DNA of 64,000 nt from Aquabacterium commune (GTDB lineage Bacteria > Pseudomonadota > Gammaproteobacteria > Burkholderiales > Burkholderiaceae_C): NCBI RefSeq assembly GCF_004362855.1, contig NZ_SNXW01000003.1:310001-374000 (forward strand), written 5' to 3'. Under the pieces are notes generated by a model. That model searched no databases. It worked only from the letters and a program-made list of their open reading frames with translations, and had not been told where the DNA came from. This document shows, in pieces, positions 44,382-53,243 of the stretch. The position numbers were made by a program, and so were the translations under genes. How positions within the stretch are numbered: the stretch's first letter is position 1; each line of letters begins with the position of its first letter.

Positions 44382-45031
44382 TTGTTCTGACCTCCGAGTT
44401 CTTGCGCCTCATCGACGGCAACGTCTGCCGGGGTTGCCGCCCGGCGCACACGACCCTTGAAACTCACTTCCGGCACCAGACGGGCCTCGCGGATTTCATC
44501 GAGCGTGAAACCTAAAACTTCATACACATCCTGCGGTGCAGCAATGCCCGCGGCTTGATCTTTGGCCAGCTTCTTGGCGGCCGTTTTCGACAGCGGCTTG
44601 TCGGCATCGGCCGGCTTGAGCACCAGCCCCCACGCCTGGCCCGAGGCGATGCTGGCTTCGTCGCCGTCCTGCGAGGTGCACAGCACGCCGCTGTATTTCT
44701 TGCGGCCCTTGAACGGGGCCTTCAACGAGATCTCGACCTGCTCGCCCAGGAAACGCTCGAAATGCGCCGGCGTTTTCAGCGGGCGGTCCACGCCGGGGGA
44801 GGACACCTCCAGGCGGCTGTAATCGGCATCCACCGTTTCCAGGGCGTACTGCAACTGGCGGTTGACCTTTTCGCAGTCGTCCACGGTCACCAGCTCACCC
44901 GGCAGGTCGTAGGCTTGCTCGGGCAGGCGGTCGATGTAGACGCGCAGCAGCCCATGCGTACTGCGCTCGCAGTCCACAAGCTCGTAACCCAAACCGGTCA
45001 CGGTGGTTTCAACGACATTCAGCCAGGTCAT
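44378..45031 (-). CDS. rimP: ribosome maturation factor RimP
   Basis: RimP assists early 30S assembly. The 217-residue sequence shows the typical [12 protein letters not shown] and [36 protein letters not shown] regions, here given in part: SSPGVDRPL is the family hallmark. The length exceeds E. coli RimP (about 150) because of a Lys/Ala-rich insertion and an acidic tail. The ATG at 45031 is chosen because the family begins there; the open frame upstream is in the leader. First gene of the rimP-nusA-infB operon. Confidence 0.92.
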   Translation of the reverse strand: MTWLNVVETTVTGLGYELVDCERSTHGLLRVYIDRLPEQAYDLPGELVTVDDCEKVNRQLQYALETVDADYSRLEVSSPGVDRPLKTPAHFERFLGEQVEISLKAPFKGRKKYSGVLCTSQDGDEASIASGQAWGLVLKPADADKPLSKTAAKKLAKDQAAGIAAPQDVYEVLGFTLDEIREARLVPEVSFKGRVRRAATPADVAVDEAQELGGQNK

Positions 45032-45089
45032 CCGATCCAGGGGCTTCCAACAAAAAACGCCAGCAACATGCCAGCAAAAACGGTCAAGC

Positions 45090-45116
45090 AAAAAAAAAGG
45101 GCTGGAGTGATCCGCC
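45090..45116 (-). promoter_or_regulatory. terminator-like hairpin in the leader of the rimP-nusA-infB operon (possible attenuator)
   Basis: On the minus strand, GGGCGGA and TCCAGCCC form a stem with one bulge and a four-base loop, followed by eight T residues, about 60 bases before the rimP start. If the operon promoter lies upstream of it (45117-45399), it would act as an attenuator. The rest of this 368-bp divergent gap up to fabI shows no gene; no tRNA-Met (metY) precedes rimP as in E. coli. Confidence 0.5.
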
Positions 45117-45399
45117 CATTCTGAAGTCTGCCGACCCAACGCCACACCCGGAGACGCCGATCGAAGACCCGCACCGCCCGGTGCCACACCAGGTGACCAA
45201 CACGAGACGAACCGCCCCCGACACGCCCGCACTGGATGTTCACGGGTGAACAGGGCCAATGCAAGGCGCCACCAAAAGCAGCCAATCTCGGATTTTACCC
45301 CGATGAAGGCGCCTCAGCAAGGCTTGTGCCCGAAATTCTGTTGAAGGCCGTGTCCGTGCCAGAATCCTGCCCTGGTAATGACCTCATTTGGAGCCCCCC

Positions 45400-46191
45400 A
45401 TGGGATTTCTCGCCGGCAAACGCCTGTTGATCACGGGCCTGCTGTCCAACCGTTCCATCGCCTACGGCATTGCCAAAGCATGCCAGCGCGAAGGTGCCGA
45501 ACTCGCCTTCAGCTATGTGGGCGAGCGTTTCAAGGACCGAATCACCGAGTTCGCCAAGGAGTTCAACTCCGAGCTGATCTTCGATTGTGACGTGGGCAGC
45601 GACGAGCAGATCGCCGCCATGTTCGCCGACCTGGCCAAAACCTGGCCGACCTTCGACGGCTTCGTGCACTCCATCGGCTTCGCCCCGCGCGAAGCCATCG
45701 CGGGTGACTTCCTGGAAGGCCTGTCGCGCGAAGGCTTCCGCATCGCCCACGACATCTCGGCCTACAGCTTCCCGGCCATGGCCAAGGCCGCCCTGCCCTA
45801 CCTGAACCCGCAGGCCGCCTTGCTGACGCTGTCCTACCTGGGCGCCGAGCGCATCGTGCCGGCTTACAACACCATGGGCCTGGCCAAGGCTTCGCTGGAA
45901 GCCAGCGTGCGCTACACCGCCGCCAGCCTGGGCCCCAAGGGCATCCGCGTCAACGGCATCTCGGCCGGGCCGATCAAGACGCTGGCCGCATCCGGCATCA
46001 AGGGCTTCGGCAAGATCCTGAGCGTGGTCGAGCAGAACGCCCCGCTGCGCCGCAACGTCACCGTCGAGGACGTGGGCAACGTGGCCGCCTTCATGCTGTC
46101 GGACCTGGCAGCCGGCGTGACCGCCGAGATCACCTACGTGGACGGCGGCTTCAGCCACGTCATGGGTGGCTTGGGCGACCTCGCCGAGTGA
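45400..46191 (+). CDS. fabI: enoyl-[acyl-carrier-protein] reductase (NADH) FabI
   Basis: FabI performs the last reduction of each fatty-acid elongation cycle. The 263-residue protein (E. coli FabI: 262) is an atypical short-chain dehydrogenase with the Tyr-x6-Lys pair in [13 protein letters not shown], the family-typical [13 protein letters not shown] segment and the NADH-binding [14 protein letters not shown] start. GGAG lies six bases before the ATG at 45400. It is a single-gene unit, divergent from rimP and followed by a clear terminator. Confidence 0.96.
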   Translation: MGFLAGKRLLITGLLSNRSIAYGIAKACQREGAELAFSYVGERFKDRITEFAKEFNSELIFDCDVGSDEQIAAMFADLAKTWPTFDGFVHSIGFAPREAIAGDFLEGLSREGFRIAHDISAYSFPAMAKAALPYLNPQAALLTLSYLGAERIVPAYNTMGLAKASLEASVRYTAASLGPKGIRVNGISAGPIKTLAASGIKGFGKILSVVEQNAPLRRNVTVEDVGNVAAFMLSDLAAGVTAEITYVDGGFSHVMGGLGDLAE

Positions 46192-46216
46192 GCGCTTGCT
46201 GAAGCAGCACGCACCA

Positions 46217-46237
46217 GGGGCCTTCAGGCCCCTTTTT
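46217..46237 (+). terminator. intrinsic terminator after fabI
   Basis: GGGGCC at 46217-46222 and GGCCCC at 46227-46232 form a stem with a TTCA tetraloop, followed by five T residues. It touches the stop codon of the convergent AraC-family gene. Confidence 0.9.
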
Positions 46238-47274
46238 CATGGCTGGCCGTGACCGCGGTCGTGGCTGACGGTGTGCCGCTGCCGCCAGGCCGCCGGCGTC
46301 ATGCCCGCGTGCTTCTTGAACAGGCGCCCGAAGGCCACGCGGTCGTGGTAACCCACGGCCTCGGCGACCTCGGCCACCTGCAGCCGGGCTGTTTCGAGCA
46401 GGTCCTGGGCACGCGCCAGCCGCAGCGCTTGCTGGTACTGGAGGGGCGTGGTGCCCGTGGCGGCCAGGAAGCGCCGCTGCAAGGTGCGCACGCTGACGTG
46501 GATGGCCTCGGCCAGTGCTTGCAGCGACAAGGGCGTGGCGACGTCGGCCTCGATGCGGTCCTGCAGCCGACGGATGTCGGCATCGGTGTGGCGGCGCCAG
46601 CCCGGTGGCGGCATGTAGAGCGATTGCGGCCCGCGGTCGAGCTCGGTGACCAGCATGCGGGCCAGTGCCCGTGCGGTGTCACGGTCGGCCAAGGTCTGCA
46701 CCGCACGCAAGCAGGCATCGACACCGGCCAGCGAACCGCCGGAACACACGATCCCATCGGCCTGGGTGAGGTTGCTGTCGGGCTGGACCTGCACGCCGGG
46801 GTGGCGGGCCTGAAGCTCATCGGCCAGCATCCAGTGCGTGGTGGCCACCTGGCCGTCCAGGCGCCCCGTCGCGGCCAGCAGGTACACGCCCGAACACAGC
46901 GTGGCCACGCGCACGCCCGCGGGCAAGGCGCCCAGAGCCGCGATCACCTTCGGGTGCGAGGCCGCCGCTTCGGGCCCTTGCGTCCACAGTGAGGGGATGA
47001 CGACCAGCTCGGCCTCCTGCAGGCGCTCCGGTCCGCCTTCGACCGCCAGCAGACCATCCGGGTGCGGCACACCGAGGCCGTCCTCGCTGACGCGGATCAG
47101 CTCGAAGCGGTGGGCACCCGGCAGCTGGTTGCCCATGCGGAAGACGTCCAGCACCAGGCCGACGCTGCCCAGGCTGTGCTGCGGGCACACCACCACGGCC
47201 ACGCGGTGGACCTGGCGGGGCGGCCTGGCATTGGCCGCTGGGCGCGCGGGGATGGGTGACAGCAACTTGTCCAT
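46237..47274 (-). CDS. GlxA-type transcriptional regulator: DJ-1/PfpI domain fused to AraC helix-turn-helix
   Basis: The 345-residue regulator has an N-terminal DJ-1/PfpI-like amidotransferase-fold domain (about residues 22-185; AVVVCPQHSLGSVGLVLDVFRMGN, abbreviated here as its opening strand, and ATLCSGVYLLAATG) and a C-terminal AraC/XylS double helix-turn-helix (about 240-335; VSVRTLQRRFLAATG, AVGYHDRVAFGRLFKKHAGMTP). GlxA-like proteins usually activate a nearby gene in response to a small metabolite. The divergent glutathione-transferase genes, starting 92 bases away, are the likely target. I chose the ATG at 47274; the upstream open frame lies in the shared promoter region. Confidence 0.88.
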   Translation of the reverse strand: MDKLLSPIPARPAANARPPRQVHRVAVVVCPQHSLGSVGLVLDVFRMGNQLPGAHRFELIRVSEDGLGVPHPDGLLAVEGGPERLQEAELVVIPSLWTQGPEAAASHPKVIAALGALPAGVRVATLCSGVYLLAATGRLDGQVATTHWMLADELQARHPGVQVQPDSNLTQADGIVCSGGSLAGVDACLRAVQTLADRDTARALARMLVTELDRGPQSLYMPPPGWRRHTDADIRRLQDRIEADVATPLSLQALAEAIHVSVRTLQRRFLAATGTTPLQYQQALRLARAQDLLETARLQVAEVAEAVGYHDRVAFGRLFKKHAGMTPAAWRQRHTVSHDRGHGQP

Positions 47275-47366
47275 ATCAGCCTCAAAGATGTCTTTGACGA
47301 CAATAGCATGCGCCGAACCCGCCGCACAGAATCGTTCACATCCCCATCCTTGCCCTGGAGTTCGAT

Positions 47367-48293
47367 GTGAACGAGTTGATCCTGCACCACTACAACGAAT
47401 CACCCTACGCCGAGAAGGTGCGCGTCTTGCTCGGGCACAAAGGCCTGGCCTGGCGCTCGGTGAAGGTGCCGCGCGTGGCGCCCAAGCCGGACCTCGTCAC
47501 GCTGACCGGCGGCTACCGCAAGGTGCCGGTGCTGCAAATCGGTGCCGACGTCTATTGCGACACCCACCTCATCGCCGAGGTGCTGGAGGCTCGCCACCCT
47601 GAGCCCAGCATCCGCACCGAGCCCGGCCGCTTCACCGACATCGTTGAGCACTGGGTGGACACCAACCTGTTCGCCCGCGCCGTGGGCTACACCTTCGGCG
47701 CTTTGGCCGACTTCCTGCCCGATGCCCTGCTGGCCGACCGCGCTGCGCTGCGTGGCGCACCGCTGGAGCGTGAAGCGCTGAAAGCCGCCCTGCCCCTGGC
47801 CACGCAAGAGCTGCACACCCAGCTGACCTGGCTGGAAACGGCCCTGTCGGCGGCGCACACGGACGGCACCCCCTTCGTGAATGGCGCGCGCCCCGGTGGC
47901 GGTGATTTCACGCTCTATTCGACGCTGTGGTTCCTGGCCAATGGCCGCTTTGACTTCTCCGGGCTGCCCTCGGTGGCCGCGTGGATGGCCCGCATGGCCG
48001 CCTTCGGCCACGGCAAGCCGGAAGATTGCAGCGCAGAAGCGTCCTTGCTGGAGGCCGCGGCGGCCCTGCCTGCTCCCCTGCCCACCGACAGTGTCTCGCC
48101 CGACCCCAGCGGTGTGGCACTCGGCCAGCAGGTGCAGATCACCCCCGAGCAACTCGGCCACGGCACCAGCGTGCAGGGCGAATTGGTCGCCATCAACGCA
48201 CGCCGCCTGACGCTGCGCCTGCACACCGACCGCTGCGGCGAGGTGCACGTGCACTTCCCCCGCCTGGGCTACCGACTGCGCACCGCGGGCTGA
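47367..48293 (+). CDS. glutathione S-transferase family protein with C-terminal extension
   Basis: A 308-residue protein. Residues 1-75 form a thioredoxin-like GST N-domain (LHHYNESPYAEKVRVLLG, KVPVLQIG), followed by an all-helical GST C-domain and an unusual 60-residue C-terminal beta-rich extension rich in VQG and LRLHTD elements. A role in detoxification or thiol chemistry is likely, but the substrate is unknown. The start is GTG at 47367, after TGGAG. It is divergent from the AraC-type regulator and followed three bases later by a second GST-like gene. Confidence 0.8.
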   Translation: MNELILHHYNESPYAEKVRVLLGHKGLAWRSVKVPRVAPKPDLVTLTGGYRKVPVLQIGADVYCDTHLIAEVLEARHPEPSIRTEPGRFTDIVEHWVDTNLFARAVGYTFGALADFLPDALLADRAALRGAPLEREALKAALPLATQELHTQLTWLETALSAAHTDGTPFVNGARPGGGDFTLYSTLWFLANGRFDFSGLPSVAAWMARMAAFGHGKPEDCSAEASLLEAAAALPAPLPTDSVSPDPSGVALGQQVQITPEQLGHGTSVQGELVAINARRLTLRLHTDRCGEVHVHFPRLGYRLRTAG

Positions 48294-48296
48294 ACC

Positions 48297-49073
48297 ATGG
48301 CAAAGACGATGCCCCCACTGACGCTGTACACCTTCGCCATGTCGCACTACAGCGAGAAGGTCCGCTGGACGCTGGACACGAGCGACATCCCCTACCGCGA
48401 AGTCTGTCTGAGCCCGGCCTTCCACATCGCACCGGCCCTGCGCATGGGGCGACGCGGCCAGACGACGCTGCCGATCCTGCAAGCAGGCCAGGAAGCCATC
48501 CAGGACAGCCCGCGCATCCTGGCCTGGCTGCAGCAGCACCGCGGCCCGCTGCCGGTGATGCCCGTGGCCGTGACGCGGCCCATGCGCGAGGTGGAGCAAC
48601 GCTTCGACGCCATCGGCAAGGACGTCGCCCGCTACCTTTACGCCCACAGCTTCGGCAGCGCGGACGCCCACATCGTCAAGCTCTGGACCGACCACGCCTC
48701 GCCCTGGCAAGCCGCCATCATCCGCGCCACCTACCCGCTGATGCGCTGGGTGTTCAAGCAAAAGCTGCACATCCGCCCGGCGCGCGTGGCCTTGGCCGAA
48801 GACCGCATCCGCCTGGCCATGGACTGGCTGGACCGCGAAATCGCCGATGGCCGACATTACCTGGTGGGCGATCGCCTCACCGTGGCCGACATCACCGCCG
48901 CTGCGCTGCTGGCGCCCCTGGCCTGCCCGAGCCAGCACCCGGTGTATGGCGATGCCGCTTACCGCGAAGGCATGAAGCAAGCCGTGGCACCCTGGCGCCA
49001 GCGCCCGGCGATGGCCTGGGTGAGGTGGATGTACGACAACCACCGCGGACCCATGAAGGGTGGCGTGTTCTGA
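48297..49073 (+). CDS. glutathione S-transferase-like protein
   Basis: This 258-residue protein has a GST N-terminal domain (LYTFAMSHYSEKVRWTLD, TLPILQAGQEAIQDS) and a helical C-terminal domain with the DRLTVADITAAALLAPL segment that is usual near the end of GSTs. The Ser/Tyr near the N-terminus (SHYSEK) is the probable glutathione-activating residue. It starts three bases after the preceding GST gene, so both are in one operon, probably controlled by the divergent GlxA-type regulator. An ATG four codons downstream (48309) is an alternative start. Confidence 0.82.
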   Translation: MAKTMPPLTLYTFAMSHYSEKVRWTLDTSDIPYREVCLSPAFHIAPALRMGRRGQTTLPILQAGQEAIQDSPRILAWLQQHRGPLPVMPVAVTRPMREVEQRFDAIGKDVARYLYAHSFGSADAHIVKLWTDHASPWQAAIIRATYPLMRWVFKQKLHIRPARVALAEDRIRLAMDWLDREIADGRHYLVGDRLTVADITAAALLAPLACPSQHPVYGDAAYREGMKQAVAPWRQRPAMAWVRWMYDNHRGPMKGGVF

Positions 49074-49134
49074 CCACGGCGCGCTTGGCTTCTCAGGCGG
49101 TGCTGGCAGAATGGACCGAAAGGAGACTTCTGCC

Positions 49135-49437
49135 ATGAACCGTCAGGAACTGAACGCGCTGCTGGAAAAACTGCACGCCGAACTGGCCGCGAGCCCGCAG
49201 GTGGACGATGCCTTGAAGCAATCCTTGCAGGCACTGGACCAGGACATCCAACGGGTGCTGAGCCAGGCACCCACCGAGGCCGCCGCCACCGCATCTGCCG
49301 AAACCACCGAACCCGGCGATGAGCCCGACATCAACGCCCTGGCGCAGGCCCTGGAGGCCAAGCTCGAAGCCGGCCACCCCTATCTGGTGAACACCTTGCG
49401 CGAGCTGATGGACCGCCTGGGCAAGATGGGCATCTGA
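49135..49437 (+). CDS. DUF4404 family protein
   Basis: A 100-residue acidic helical protein. The ELNALLEKLHAELAAS start and the LEAGHPYLVNTLRELMDRLGKMGI end match the DUF4404 family, which has no known function. AAAGGAG lies ten bases before the ATG at 49135. It follows the second GST gene by 61 bases and converges on yejF, 27 bases away. Confidence 0.75.
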   Translation: MNRQELNALLEKLHAELAASPQVDDALKQSLQALDQDIQRVLSQAPTEAAATASAETTEPGDEPDINALAQALEAKLEAGHPYLVNTLRELMDRLGKMGI

Positions 49438-49464
49438 GCCCTTCGCTCCGTCCACATCAGTCCA

Positions 49465-51117
49465 TCAGATCAGGTCTGCCACCAGGCTGGCCGAGATCAG
49501 CCCCTGCGTGTACGGGTGCTTTGGCGCACCCAGAACCTGCTGGGCACTGCCGTGTTCGACGATTTCGCCAGCCTTCATCACGATGACCTCGTGCGCCATG
49601 GCCGCGACCACCTCCACGTCGTGGGTGATGAGCAGGTAGCTCAGGCCACGCTCGCGCTGCAGCCGTTGCAGCAAGCCCAGGATCTGCTTCTGGATGGTGA
49701 CGTCGAGCGCGCTGGTGGGCTCGTCGAGCACCAGCACCTGGGGCTCCAGCACGAGCGCGCGCGCCATGGCCAGGCGCTGGCGCTGCCCGCCCGAGAAGGC
49801 GTGCGGGTAGCGCTGCAGCAGGCCCGGGAACTGCGCCTCGCTCAAACCGACCTCGTCCAGCACGGCGATGACCCGCGCCTGGCGCTGCGCCGCCGTCAAG
49901 CCGGGCTGGTGGACCTCCAGGCCCTCGCCAACGATTTCTTCCACCGTCATGCGCGGTGACAGCGACGAGAACGGGTCCTGGAACACCACCTGCACGGCGC
50001 GGCGCAAGGGGCGATCGGCCTTGGCGCGGAACTGCCATTGGCCGCCGGCCACGCTGAGTTCGCCTTCGAACGGCTGCAGGCCGAGCGCGGCCAGGGCCAG
50101 CGTCGATTTGCCCGAGCCCGACTCGCCGATCACACCCAGCGTGCGCCCGGCCGGCACCTCGAAGGAGGCGCCCTTGACCGCGTCGAACCAGGCGCGGCCG
50201 AACCAGCCCGCCAGGCCCGGCTTGGGCACGGGGTAGCGCACGTTCAGCTTGCGCCCGGCGATGACCGGCGGCGCAGGGTTGTCGGGCAGTGGCTGCGGGT
50301 CGCGCTGCGGGCGGCTGTCCAGCAGCTTGCGGGTGTAGGCGTGCTGCGGCTTGGCAAACACCTCGGCCACCGGCCCGGTCTCGACGATCACACCGTGTTC
50401 CATCACGGCCACGCGGTCCGCGAAGCGGCGCACGAGGTGCAGGTCGTGGGTGATCATCAGCACGGCCATGCCATGCGTGCGTTGCAGGTCGCTCAGCAGG
50501 CCCAGGATCTGGCCGCGCACGGTCACGTCCAGCGCGGTCGTGGGCTCGTCGGCCAGCAGGATCTGGGGTTGGCAGGCCAGGGCCATGGCGATCATGGCGC
50601 GTTGCCGCTGCCCACCTGAAAGCTGATGCGGGAAGCTGCGCGCGCGGCGTTCTGGCTCGGGGATGCCCGTGGTGGCCAGCAGCGTCACGGCCTTCGCCCA
50701 GGCCTGGGCCCGCGGCACGGCCTGGTGCAACTCGATGACCTCGGCGATCTGGTCGCCGATGGAGAACAGCGGGTTGAGCGCCGTCATGGGCTCCTGGAAA
50801 ATGACGGCGATGTCGCGGCCACGCACGCCGCGCAGCTCGCGCTCGGGCAGGGTCAGCAGGTCGCGGGGGCCCGGTGTGGCGCCATCGGCGCTGTCCTTGC
50901 CGTGGAACATGGCGCGGCCGCTGACGCGGGCATCGGCCACCAGGCGCAAGAGGCTCATGGCCGTGATGGACTTGCCCGAGCCGGACTCGCCCACCAGCGC
51001 CAGTTTCTCGCCACGGGCCAGGCTCAGACTCACGCCGTGCACGACTTCGCGGTCGCCGAAAGCGATGCGCAAGTCCTGCACATCGAGCAGCAAGGCGTCG
51101 GTGTTGCGCTCACTCAT
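49465..51117 (-). CDS. yejF: peptide ABC transporter ATP-binding protein YejF (two nucleotide-binding domains)
   Basis: The 550-residue cytoplasmic ATPase has two complete ABC domains in one chain: Walker A GESGSGKS at about residues 39-46 and again near 327, signature LSGGQRQRAMIA and FSGGQRQRLAMA, Walker B ILLADEPTTALD and VLVLDEPTSALD. This fused form is typical of YejF-type members of the oligopeptide/nickel transporter family. The ATG at 51117 overlaps the yejE stop (ATGA). Last gene of the ldcA-yejABEF operon. Confidence 0.93.
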   Translation of the reverse strand: MSERNTDALLLDVQDLRIAFGDREVVHGVSLSLARGEKLALVGESGSGKSITAMSLLRLVADARVSGRAMFHGKDSADGATPGPRDLLTLPERELRGVRGRDIAVIFQEPMTALNPLFSIGDQIAEVIELHQAVPRAQAWAKAVTLLATTGIPEPERRARSFPHQLSGGQRQRAMIAMALACQPQILLADEPTTALDVTVRGQILGLLSDLQRTHGMAVLMITHDLHLVRRFADRVAVMEHGVIVETGPVAEVFAKPQHAYTRKLLDSRPQRDPQPLPDNPAPPVIAGRKLNVRYPVPKPGLAGWFGRAWFDAVKGASFEVPAGRTLGVIGESGSGKSTLALAALGLQPFEGELSVAGGQWQFRAKADRPLRRAVQVVFQDPFSSLSPRMTVEEIVGEGLEVHQPGLTAAQRQARVIAVLDEVGLSEAQFPGLLQRYPHAFSGGQRQRLAMARALVLEPQVLVLDEPTSALDVTIQKQILGLLQRLQRERGLSYLLITHDVEVVAAMAHEVIVMKAGEIVEHGSAQQVLGAPKHPYTQGLISASLVADLI

Positions 51118-52205
51118 CGTGCTTCTTCCTTGCGCGGGTCGAGCGCATCGCGCAGGGCGTCGCCCATGAAGGTCAGCAACAGCAGCGACAGCACCAGCAC
51201 GGCGAAGGTGGACAGCGAAATCCACCAGGCGTCGAGGTTGTTCTTGCCTTGCAGCAAAAGCTCGCCCAGGCTGGGCGTGTCGGACGGCACCCCCAGGCCG
51301 AGGAAGTCCAGCGAGGTCAGCGCCAGGATGGCCGCGCTCATGCGGAAAGGCAGGAAGGTGACGACCGGCGTCATGCTGTTGGGCAGGATGTGACGGCGGA
51401 TGATTTGCCAGTTGCTCTGGCCCATGGCGCGGGCGGCGCGCACGTGGTCGAGCTGGCGGTTGCGCAGGAACTCGGCGCGCACATAGTCAGACAGGCCGAT
51501 CCAGCCGAACAGGCTCAGCAGCACCAGCAGCAGCCAGATGCTGGGCGTGAACACCGCCGAGAAGATGATCAGCAGGTAAAGCTCGGGCATGGAGCTCCAG
51601 ACCTCGATGAAGCGCTGGAAGAACAGGTCGGTGCGCCCACCGTGAAAGCCCTGCACCGCCCCGGTCAGCACACCAACCACCACACCGATGAGCGTGAGCG
51701 CCAGGCCGAACAGCACCGAGACGCGAAAGCCATACAGCAGGCGGGCGAACACATCGCGGCCGCGGTCGTCCGTGCCGAGCCAGTTGTCGGCCGACGGTGG
51801 CGCCGGGTTGGGCGACTTGGCAAAATAATTGATGGTGCGGTGGTGCGAGCGGTTGACCGGGTAGATGGCGAAATTGCCCGGCCGCTTGAACTGCGCGGCG
51901 ATGAAGGGGTCGAGGTAGTCGGTGGGGCTGTCGAAGTCGCCACCGAACACCGTCTCGGGCACGTTTTCCACGATGGGGAAGTACCAGTGGCCCTGGTAGC
52001 GCGCCACCAGGGGCTTGTCGTTGGAGACCAGCTCGGCGCACAGGCTCAGCACCATCAGCACCGTGAACAGCAGCAGGCTCCAGTAACCCAGGCGCTGCTG
52101 TCGGAAGCGCAACCAGGCGCGGCGCGATGGCGATGGCGATGGCGAAGCTGCAGCCACTTGAGGCGTGGCCGGTGCGCCAGATGCGGGGGACATCTCTTGG
52201 CTCAT
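51114..52205 (-). CDS. yejE: peptide ABC transporter permease YejE
   Basis: A 363-residue inner-membrane permease of the DppC/OppC type. After a short Ser/Pro/Ala-rich cytoplasmic tail, the first membrane helix is at about residues 40-60, a periplasmic loop carries the YejE-typical YFAKSPNPAPP and LGTDDRGRDVFARLLYG segments, and five further helices contain the EAA loop (RAARAMGQSNWQIIRRHILPNS). The start overlaps the yejB stop by four bases. The tail includes a short run of GATGGC repeats in the DNA. Confidence 0.93.
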   Translation of the reverse strand: MSQEMSPASGAPATPQVAAASPSPSPSRRAWLRFRQQRLGYWSLLLFTVLMVLSLCAELVSNDKPLVARYQGHWYFPIVENVPETVFGGDFDSPTDYLDPFIAAQFKRPGNFAIYPVNRSHHRTINYFAKSPNPAPPSADNWLGTDDRGRDVFARLLYGFRVSVLFGLALTLIGVVVGVLTGAVQGFHGGRTDLFFQRFIEVWSSMPELYLLIIFSAVFTPSIWLLLVLLSLFGWIGLSDYVRAEFLRNRQLDHVRAARAMGQSNWQIIRRHILPNSMTPVVTFLPFRMSAAILALTSLDFLGLGVPSDTPSLGELLLQGKNNLDAWWISLSTFAVLVLSLLLLTFMGDALRDALDPRKEEAR

Positions 52206-53242
52206 GCGTCCAGCCTCACGCGCGGGTCCACCCAGACGTAGCACAGGTCGCTGATGAGTTTGGTCACCAGGCCGATGAGTGTGAAGAGGTAAAGCGTGCC
52301 CAGCACAACGGGGTAGTCGCGGCGCATGACGGACTCGTAGCTCAAGAGGCCCAGGCCATCGAGCGAAAAGAGCGTCTCGATCAGCAGCGAGCCCGTGAAG
52401 AAGGCACCGATGAAAGCGGCAGGGAAGCCCGTCACCAGCGGGATGAGGGCATTGCGCATGACGTGCTTCCACAGCACCTTGCGCTCGTCCAGGCCCTTGG
52501 CCCGGGCGGTCAGCACGTACTGCTTGCGGATTTCGTCGAGGAAGGCGTTCTTCGTGAGCATGGTGACCACGGCGAAGCTGCCCAGCACGCTGGCCGTGAC
52601 CGGCAAGGCGATGTGCCAGAGGTAGTCCGTGATTTTCGCGGCCCAGCTGAGCTCATCCCAGTTCGGCGAGGTCAGGCCGCGCAGCGGGAACCATTGCAGG
52701 AAGCTGCCGCCGCCGAACAGCACCAGCAGCGCCACGCCCAGCACGAAGCCAGGGATGGCATAGCCCACCAGCACGAGCAGGCTGGTGACCATGTCGAAGC
52801 GCGAGCCCGCACGCACCGCCTTCGCGATGCCCAGCGGCACCGAGACCAGGTAGCTCAGGAAGAAGGTCCACAGCCCCAGGCTGATGGAAACGGGCAGTTT
52901 CTCCTGGATGAGCGCCCACACCGACTTGTGGTGCACGAAGCTTTCACCCAGATCGAAGCGCGCGTAGGACGTCAGCATGGCCAGGAAGCGCTCAGGCGCG
53001 GGCTTGTCGAAGCCATAGAGCTTCTTGAGCTCCTCGACCTGCGCCGGGTCCACGCCCTGGCGGCCACGGTAGCTGGCGTCCGGACCGGCCCGCTCGCCAC
53101 CGCTGGTGCGGTTGCTGAGCTGCGACATCGCCTGCTCCACCGGCCCGCCCGGCACGAACTGGATGACCGCGAAGGTCAGCAGCAGCACGCCCAGCAGGGT
53201 CGGCACCATCAGCAACACGCGCTTGAGGATGTACACCCACAT
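52202..53242 (-). CDS. yejB: peptide ABC transporter permease YejB
   Basis: A 346-residue permease of the DppB/OppB type: first helix at residues 8-28 (RVLLMVPTLLGVLLLTFAV), a periplasmic insertion with YGFDKPAPERF, then helices with an EAA-like loop (TARAKGLDERKVLWKHVMRNALIPL) shown here in part as RAKGLDERKVLWKHVMRNA. With YejE it forms the membrane channel of the transporter. It starts one base after the yejA stop and overlaps yejE, so all genes are tightly coupled. Confidence 0.93.
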   Translation of the reverse strand: MWVYILKRVLLMVPTLLGVLLLTFAVIQFVPGGPVEQAMSQLSNRTSGGERAGPDASYRGRQGVDPAQVEELKKLYGFDKPAPERFLAMLTSYARFDLGESFVHHKSVWALIQEKLPVSISLGLWTFFLSYLVSVPLGIAKAVRAGSRFDMVTSLLVLVGYAIPGFVLGVALLVLFGGGSFLQWFPLRGLTSPNWDELSWAAKITDYLWHIALPVTASVLGSFAVVTMLTKNAFLDEIRKQYVLTARAKGLDERKVLWKHVMRNALIPLVTGFPAAFIGAFFTGSLLIETLFSLDGLGLLSYESVMRRDYPVVLGTLYLFTLIGLVTKLISDLCYVWVDPRVRLDA

Positions 53243-53243
53243 G

